The notes under the pieces are model-generated. The model saw only the letters and a program-made list of their open reading frames with translations, was not told the origin of the DNA and did not search any database. Shown here one piece after another: positions 27,301-32,230 of a stretch of 32,230 bases of DNA. Position 1 is the stretch's first letter; each line of letters opens with the position of its first letter. The position numbers were made by a program, and so were the translations under genes. The stretch is from Acidithiobacillales bacterium SM1_46 (lineage in GTDB: Bacteria > Pseudomonadota > Gammaproteobacteria > Acidiferrobacterales > Sulfurifustaceae), in NCBI GenBank assembly GCA_001304215.1, contig LJVB01000010.1, forward strand, positions 1 through 32,230, given 5' to 3'.

Positions 27301-28410
27301 TCACAGGTTCGCCGCTACCCTGGATTCACGAACCCCGCTGGCCCACCAGATACGACAGGCTCCCTCATCAGAGACCATGCACGGGCCGATGGGTTGGCGG
27401 GGGGTGCAGGCGCGGCCATAGAGGATGCACTCGCTCGGGTAGATCTTGCCGAGTACCACGCGGGCGCAGTCGCAGCCGGGCGGCATTTCGCCACGGCGCT
27501 TGCGCGATTCGTCTTCATATGAACGGAACTGCAGGCGCGCATCGTGCGCGGCGAACCGGTCGCGCAACCTGAAGCCCGAGCCCGGGATGATGCCGACGCC
27601 ACGCCAGTTGGCGGCCTCGACCTGCATGGTCTCGGCAAGCCAACGCTTTGCCGTGGGATTGCCGCCGGGGTGGGCAACCTGTCGATAACAGTTGTCGAGA
27701 AAGTGTTGACCTTCGACGTGCTGGCGCAGTACCGAGTACATCGCGGCGAGGAGGCTCTCCGGATCGAAACCGGCAACCGCTGCCGGCAGTCCGTGCCGGT
27801 CTACCACAAACTGCCATTCCTCCGGGCCCATGACGGTGGAGACGTGTCCGGGCGCAATCAGCGCATCGAAACCTGGTGCGTCGGATTCAAGCAGCATCGC
27901 CACGGCGGGCCAGGTAAGCCGGCCAGACAGCAGGACGAAGAGATTGTCCGGCACGCCTTCGGCCAGCATGCCAGCGATAGGCGCGGTTGTGGTTTCGAAC
28001 CCGGCGGCGAAGAACACCACCGCCTGGTCCGGATGCTGGCGGGCGATCGCGACCGCTTCGACTGGCGAAGCAATCGGACGGATGTCAGCGCCCTGCGCCT
28101 TCGCCTGTTCAAGCGAGCGCGCGTCTTTCTTTGGTGCGTTCACCGGCACGCGCAGCATGTCACCGAAGGCGATGAGGATCACGTCCTCGTGCAACGCAAG
28201 CTGGATAGCCTGGTAGACATCCTCTTCCGGGCAGACACACACCGGACAACCGGGCCCCGGGATCAGCTCGACTTGCTGCGGCAGCGCACCGCGCAGGCCG
28301 GCCATGGTGATCGAGCGTTCATGGCCGCCGCAGACATTCATGATGCGCACCCGGCCGGGAAGCGGCAGGGCGCGGATCTTCTCAAGCCATTGCCTCGCGC
28401 TGATGGTCAT
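27301..28410 (-). CDS. hypD: Hydrogenase formation protein HypD
   Basis: 'VRIMNVCGGHERSITMAGLRGALPQQVELIPGPGCPVCVCPEEDV', 'FFAAGFETTTAPIAGML', 'PPGCDCARVVLGKIYPSECILYGRACTPRQPIGPCMVSDEGACRIW'. Confidence 0.96.
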   Translation of the reverse strand: MTISARQWLEKIRALPLPGRVRIMNVCGGHERSITMAGLRGALPQQVELIPGPGCPVCVCPEEDVYQAIQLALHEDVILIAFGDMLRVPVNAPKKDARSLEQAKAQGADIRPIASPVEAVAIARQHPDQAVVFFAAGFETTTAPIAGMLAEGVPDNLFVLLSGRLTWPAVAMLLESDAPGFDALIAPGHVSTVMGPEEWQFVVDRHGLPAAVAGFDPESLLAAMYSVLRQHVEGQHFLDNCYRQVAHPGGNPTAKRWLAETMQVEAANWRGVGIIPGSGFRLRDRFAAHDARLQFRSYEDESRKRRGEMPPGCDCARVVLGKIYPSECILYGRACTPRQPIGPCMVSDEGACRIWWASGVRESRVAANL

Positions 28411-28417
28411 GCGCACT

Positions 28418-29242
28418 TCAGCCCCGGATACGCCACTGGCCAAACGACTGATGCAGCTTCGCGCCATCCGGCTGGATCGCGGGCCTGAGGCTCACGCGCG
28501 CGGCAACTCGATGGCGCTGGTCACGCACTTCCTGCTTCAGCCACGCGATCCAGTGCTCCATGCCCGCACCCTTGCGTGCGGAAAGTTGTATCGCCGGGGC
28601 AGGATTGGCAAGCGCCCGCAAGTTCGCTTCCGCCCGTTTTGTATCAAAGTCATCGAGCACGGCGAGTAGGTCGGTCTTGGTGAGCAGCATAAGATCCGCA
28701 GCGCGGAACATGACCGGATACTTCGACGGCTTGTCGTCGCCTTCGGTCACGGACAGCAATGTCACGTTGCGATGCTGACCGAGATCGAAGCTCGCCGGGC
28801 AGACAAGATTGCCGACGTTCTCAATGAACAGCACATCGAGACCCGCGAGCGGCAGGTGATGCAGCGCCTCATGCACCATGTGCGCATCGAGATGACAGGC
28901 GGTGCCAGTCGTGATCTGGTGAGCGGGGACGCCCTTCGCACGCACGCGCGCGGCATCGTTCTCGGTTTCGAGGTCGCCCTCAATCACGGCGATCCGCAAC
29001 TCATCCTTGAGCGCGTCAATCGTGGCCTCGATGAGCGCGGTCTTTCCAGCGCCGGGCGAGGACATGAGGTTCAGCGCCAGCACGCCGTGCGTGTCGCAAT
29101 GCGCGCGGTTGTGGGCGGCCACCTGATCGTTCGCGGTCAGCAGACTGGATAGGACCGAAACCGCGCTTTCGCCTCGTTCATTGGGGGTGTGCGCAAGGTG
29201 CGCGTTGCCCGGCGTTACGTTGCAGCCACAGGTGTCGCACAT
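28418..29242 (-). CDS. hypB: Hydrogenase nickel incorporation GTPase HypB
   Basis: N-term 'MCDTCGCN'; P-loop 'LNLMSSPGAGKTALIEATIDAL', 'VIEGDLETENDAARV', 'FIENVGNLVCPASFDLGQHRNVTLLSVTEGDDKPSKYPVMF'. Confidence 0.96.
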   Translation of the reverse strand: MCDTCGCNVTPGNAHLAHTPNERGESAVSVLSSLLTANDQVAAHNRAHCDTHGVLALNLMSSPGAGKTALIEATIDALKDELRIAVIEGDLETENDAARVRAKGVPAHQITTGTACHLDAHMVHEALHHLPLAGLDVLFIENVGNLVCPASFDLGQHRNVTLLSVTEGDDKPSKYPVMFRAADLMLLTKTDLLAVLDDFDTKRAEANLRALANPAPAIQLSARKGAGMEHWIAWLKQEVRDQRHRVAARVSLRPAIQPDGAKLHQSFGQWRIRG

Positions 29243-29595
29243 GCTTCTTCTGCCTCCAGGAGTTCCACGCTGGCCAATAGCAGTTCGTCGCCGCTCAACA
29301 ATCGTGTGTGCCAGTCACCGCATCTGCCGCATAGCAGGCGGTTAGCGGTTGCGTCCGTCTCGGCGCCGCATTGCTCGCACTTGACCCGTATCGGAAGGTC
29401 TTCGATGACCAGCTCGGCGGTCGCGGCAAAGGTACCGCCACGGGCAAGCGGAAAAGCGGCTTGGAGCAGTTGCGGCTCCACCCCCGAGAGCGGACCGATC
29501 CGCAGCACAATGCGGCTTACCGATTGTGCGCGGTGCGATTTTGCCACTGTCGCCACTTGCTCGAGCAGCGCCTGGCAGACCGACAGTTCATGCAT
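29215..29595 (-). CDS. hypA: Hydrogenase nickel metallochaperone HypA
   Basis: 'MHELSVCQALLEQVATVAKSH...' N-terminal Ni site (MHE), Zn site 'CEQCGAETDATANRLLCGRCGD'. Confidence 0.94.
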   Translation of the reverse strand: MHELSVCQALLEQVATVAKSHRAQSVSRIVLRIGPLSGVEPQLLQAAFPLARGGTFAATAELVIEDLPIRVKCEQCGAETDATANRLLCGRCGDWHTRLLSGDELLLASVELLEAEEACATPVAAT

Positions 29596-29848
29596 GGCCA
29601 GGTCCCGGCTCGACATTCAGGCTTTGCTCGGCAGCGAGGATTTCGTCATAGAGTTCCCAGGCGCTGCGTGCCGCTTCCGGCTCAATCTTCTGGATAGCGT
29701 AGCCGACGTGCACCATCACGAAATCGCCAACCTGCGGCGGCTCATCCTGTACCAAGAACAGGCTCACATCGCGGCTCACGCCCTTGGCCTCGCAACGCGC
29801 GGTGAAGCCGTCGATCTGCATCACCTGCATGGGAATGCCGAGACACAT
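29588..29848 (-). CDS. hypC: Hydrogenase assembly chaperone HypC
   Basis: 'MCLGIPMQVMQIDGFTARCEAKGVSRDVSLFLVQDEPPQVGDFVMVHVGYAIQKIEPEAA'. Confidence 0.96.
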   Translation of the reverse strand: MCLGIPMQVMQIDGFTARCEAKGVSRDVSLFLVQDEPPQVGDFVMVHVGYAIQKIEPEAARSAWELYDEILAAEQSLNVEPGPGHA

Positions 29849-29913
29849 GTGCGGTTTATTCCTGATGGGTCTGGTTAAGTATTCCCCGATCTGCTGATCG
29901 AGACAATCTCGCG

Positions 29914-29981
29914 ATCGTAGTGTGAATCCGGGCGGCGATATTGATTTGCGTCAATAACTTGAAAGATCGATCACGTAGGAT
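29914..29981. promoter_or_regulatory. Putative bidirectional FNR/ANR-type promoter between hypC and the hydrogenase operon
   Basis: TTGAT-TTGC-GTCAA at 29941-29954 (extended TATTGAT..GTCAATA); -10-like TAGGAT (29976-29981, plus) and TACGAT (29919-29914, minus), each 28.5-33.5 nt from the palindrome centre. Confidence 0.6.
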
Positions 29982-30057
29982 GCTGGCACACATGACGGCC
30001 CGCTGATCCGGCGCGTGGGCAAAACCCCCGCGGAGTTTGCGGGTTCTGGGGGTAGCG

Positions 30058-30598
30058 ATGACAAGAAGAACCCTGGTGCTTGGAATCGGCAACACGCTTC
30101 TTGGCGACGAAGGCGTTGGCGTGCACGCCGTTCACGCACTCCGCCGTTCACGCACTCGAGGCCCGCCTCGGGTCGCCGAAGAACGTTCAGTTCCTGGATG
30201 GCGGGACACTTAGTTTCACGCTCGCCGGGCCGATTGAGTCCACCGACCAGCTCATCGTGATCGATGCGGCGCAGCTGAATGCGCCGCCCGGTACCGTACA
30301 GGCCTTCGAGGGCGAGGAGATGGATCGCTTTCTCGGTCGTCAGCGCAAGCGCAGCGTGCACGAGGTGGGGCTGCTTGATCTGATGACCATCGCCAGACTC
30401 ACCGACGCGCTGCCGGCGCGACGTGCGCTGATCGCGGTGCAGCCAGAATATGTGGATTGGGCCGATGCTCCCACACCCGCGGTAGCCGCGGCTATTCCGC
30501 GCGCGTGCGACATTGCGAATGGACTGATCGAGCGTTGGCAGGGCTCGGTCGTCACCCACGTGGCGGACGCCAGATTCCAAGGGAGCCAAAGCGCATGA
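30058..30598 (+). pseudogene. [NiFe]-hydrogenase maturation endopeptidase (HyaD/HynD-type), frameshifted by a 16-bp tandem duplication
   Basis: ATG 30058: MTRRTLVLGIGNTLLGDEGVGVHAVHAL, then a frame change; the remaining frame reads EARLGSPKNVQFLDGGTLSFTLAGPIESTDQLIVIDAAQLNAPPGTVQAFEGEEMDRFLGRQRKRSVHEVGLLDLMTIARL. In the given sequence frame 1 stops at TAG 30211-30213. Confidence 0.88.
30126..30157 (+). repeat. Perfect 16-bp direct tandem repeat (CGCCGTTCACGCACTC) x2
   Basis: Copies at 30126-30141 and 30142-30157 are identical and contiguous. Confidence 0.97.
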
Positions 30599-31035
30599 CC
30601 GGCCTCGCTGACATTGGTGTACAGGTCGAGAGCGCGTCTTCCATGACCGGCGCGGCACCCGCGGTGCTGCGCGAAATCGAATCCATGCTTGTTGAGCTGA
30701 TCGAGCGTGGAACGCTCGGGAGGATCGATCTGCGCAGTCTACCGTTGTCGCCCGCTGATCTTGACTGGCTCGCCGGCGCGCTCGGTGAGGGTGAAGTGCA
30801 GGCCAGCGTCGAGACCATGGGATCCAGCGATGTACTGGAAACCGGCGTCTTCGGCGTGTGGTGGGTGCGGCACTTCGACGAAGGCGGCAACGTGACGGCG
30901 GATTTCATTGAAGTCACGCAGCTACCGGAATTGCTCAAGACCCATCCGGCAGACATGCAGGCCGGGCTCGCGCGCCTACGCGAACAGATGAATACCTTGC
31001 AGAATCTCGAAGAAGGAGACGGTCATGTCCGATGA
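30595..31035 (+). CDS. hupH: Hydrogenase expression/formation protein HupH/HyaF-like (C-terminal domain)
   Basis: 'ASVETMGSSDVLETGVFGVWWVRHFDEGGNVTADFIEVTQLPELLKTHPADMQAGLARL'; ATGA overlap with the protease gene. Confidence 0.8.
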   Translation: MTGLADIGVQVESASSMTGAAPAVLREIESMLVELIERGTLGRIDLRSLPLSPADLDWLAGALGEGEVQASVETMGSSDVLETGVFGVWWVRHFDEGGNVTADFIEVTQLPELLKTHPADMQAGLARLREQMNTLQNLEEGDGHVR

Positions 31036-32113
31036 ACTTACGCTGGGTGAAGCGCTGGCGCGGCGCGGCGTCAGTCGCCGCACATTTCTCAAGTTCTGTG
31101 CCTCGGTCGCATCGGTGATGGCCATGCCACCCGGCATGGTCGAGGTGATGGCAGAGGCGCTCGCCAAGGTAAAGCGCCAATCGGTGATCTGGCTGAGTTT
31201 CCAGGAGTGTACCGGCTGCACGGAGTCCATCACGCGCTCGCACTCACCGACGCTCGAGAGCCTGATCTTCAATGCCATCTCGCTCGACTACCATCACACC
31301 TTGATGGCGGCCTCTGGCACGGCGGCGGAGGAGGCTCGCGCGCAAGCGATGAAGGAGAATGCCGGTAAGTACATTCTGGTAGTTGACGGCTCGGTGCCGA
31401 TGAAGGACGGCGGCATATATTCGACGATTGCCGGTATATCGAACCACGACATGCTGGTAGAGACCGCCAAGGGTGCGATGGCGATCATAGCGGTAGGCAC
31501 CTGCGCGGCATTTGGTGGCATTCCGCATGCCAAGCCAAATCCGACCGGCGCCGTCTCGGTAATGGACATCATCAAGGACAAGCCAATCATTAATGTTTCG
31601 GGTTGCCCGCCGATCGCCACTGTCATGACCGGCGTGATCGCGCACGTGTTGACGCTCGGGACGATTCCCGCGCTCGATCACCTCAAGCGCCCGAAGGCGT
31701 TCTTCGGCGACACCATTCATGATCGCTGCTATCGCCGTCCATTCTACGAGCGTGGCCAGTTTGCAAAGACCTTCGATGACGAGGGCGCGCGTAACGGCTG
31801 GTGCCTGTTTGAGCTCGGTTGCAAGGGTCCGACCACATACAACGCCTGTGCAACCGAGAAGTGGAACGGCGGTGTGAGCTTCCCGATCCAATCGGGTCAC
31901 GGCTGCATTGGCTGCTCGGAGCCGGACTTCTGGGATGCGGGCAGCTTCTACGCGCCAGTGTCGACTCCGGGCGTGAACGTTAAAACCATTGCGACGGCGG
32001 CGGTGGCTGCCGGTGCCGCGGCAGGTGTGGCCTTTGGGCTTTATGACCGCGCCAAGCGCACGCGCGCCCAGGCGAGTCACGAGAAGCTGACGGTGAAGGA
32101 CATCAAGGAGTAA
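31025..32113 (+). CDS. hynS: Membrane-bound [NiFe]-hydrogenase small subunit with Tat signal (HynS-like)
   Basis: Tat 'SRRTFLKFCASVASVMA'; 'IWLSFQECTGCTESITRSHSPTLESLIFNAISLDYHHTLMAASG'; 'AVGTCAAFGGIPHAKPNPTGA'; 'VSGCPPIATVMTGVI'; 'HDRCYRRPFYERGQFA', 'SGHGCIGCSEPDFWD'; C-terminal hydrophobic segment. Confidence 0.93.
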   Translation: MSDELTLGEALARRGVSRRTFLKFCASVASVMAMPPGMVEVMAEALAKVKRQSVIWLSFQECTGCTESITRSHSPTLESLIFNAISLDYHHTLMAASGTAAEEARAQAMKENAGKYILVVDGSVPMKDGGIYSTIAGISNHDMLVETAKGAMAIIAVGTCAAFGGIPHAKPNPTGAVSVMDIIKDKPIINVSGCPPIATVMTGVIAHVLTLGTIPALDHLKRPKAFFGDTIHDRCYRRPFYERGQFAKTFDDEGARNGWCLFELGCKGPTTYNACATEKWNGGVSFPIQSGHGCIGCSEPDFWDAGSFYAPVSTPGVNVKTIATAAVAAGAAAGVAFGLYDRAKRTRAQASHEKLTVKDIKE

Positions 32114-32117
32114 TGCC

Positions 32118-32230
32118 ATGACCGTAACCGAATGGCTGCATTTCGTCCGGGGCCCGTTGCTCGGTTTCTCCGTTGCGGTATTTGTGCTCGGCCTTGTCTA
32201 TCGGGTCGCGCACAATTATTTGCTGGGGCG
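32118..32230 (+). CDS. isp1: Isp1-like (NarI/DsrM-type) membrane cytochrome subunit, N-terminal part (runs off window end)
   Basis: ATG 32118 with AAGGAG upstream: MTVTEWLHFVRGPLLGFSVAVFVLGLVYRVAHNYLLG...; a membrane protein rather than the expected large-subunit N-terminus. Confidence 0.65.
   Translation, partial: MTVTEWLHFVRGPLLGFSVAVFVLGLVYRVAHNYLLG

Noticed and set aside
27544-28488. 314-aa plus-strand ORF antisense to hypD
   Set aside because: High-GC shadow ORF with low-complexity composition; hypD on the opposite strand has unmistakable motifs.
29189-29878. 229-aa plus-strand ORF across hypA/hypC
   Set aside because: Antisense to two well-defined hyp genes; no domain evidence.
31202-31260. 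Possible O2-tolerant (6-Cys proximal cluster) hydrogenase
   Set aside because: Small subunit has ECTGC and TCAAFGG, lacking the two supernumerary cysteines of group 1d enzymes.
1-32230. CRISPR arrays, rRNA, tRNA, transposases or phage modules
   Set aside because: No regularly spaced repeats, no recognisable RNA gene, and no recombinase/transposase motifs in any frame inspected by eye.

Overview
GC-rich, densely coded proteobacterial-type chromosome segment. No rRNA, tRNA, CRISPR array or transposase was recognised. Left to right: (1) start of a lipoprotein gene and a sialidase/BNR-like protein with a C-terminal CFI-box, split by a frameshift in a Gly tract (minus strand); (2) ROK kinase and class-I glutamine amidotransferase (minus); (3) two tandem paralogous retropepsin-like aspartic proteases (plus); (4) a plus-strand cassette of LolA-like protein, two FtsX/LolCE-type permeases, LolD/MacB-type ATPase, amidohydrolase, endonuclease/exonuclease/phosphatase-family protein and outer-membrane beta-barrel, entered through an intrinsic-terminator-like hairpin that abuts the first start codon and contains its Shine-Dalgarno sequence; (5) GNAT, DUF423 and a small membrane protein; (6) hypF, glutathione peroxidase, hypE (minus); (7) a signalling operon of hybrid histidine kinase, REC-PAS-GGDEF-EAL protein and PhnD-like binding protein; (8) UbiA/MenA-type prenyltransferase and polyphosphate:AMP phosphotransferase; (9) hypC-A-B-D (minus) divergent from a hydrogenase maturation protease, HupH-like protein, [NiFe]-hydrogenase small subunit and the start of an Isp1-like membrane subunit (plus). 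The strongest observations are a perfect 16-bp tandem duplication that frameshifts the hydrogenase maturation protease, an FNR-like palindrome exactly centred between two divergent -10-like hexamers in the hyp/hydrogenase intergenic region, the small-subunit/Isp1-type gene order, the terminator/SD hairpin, and paired TGTCA/TGACA palindromes upstream of the CFI-box gene.
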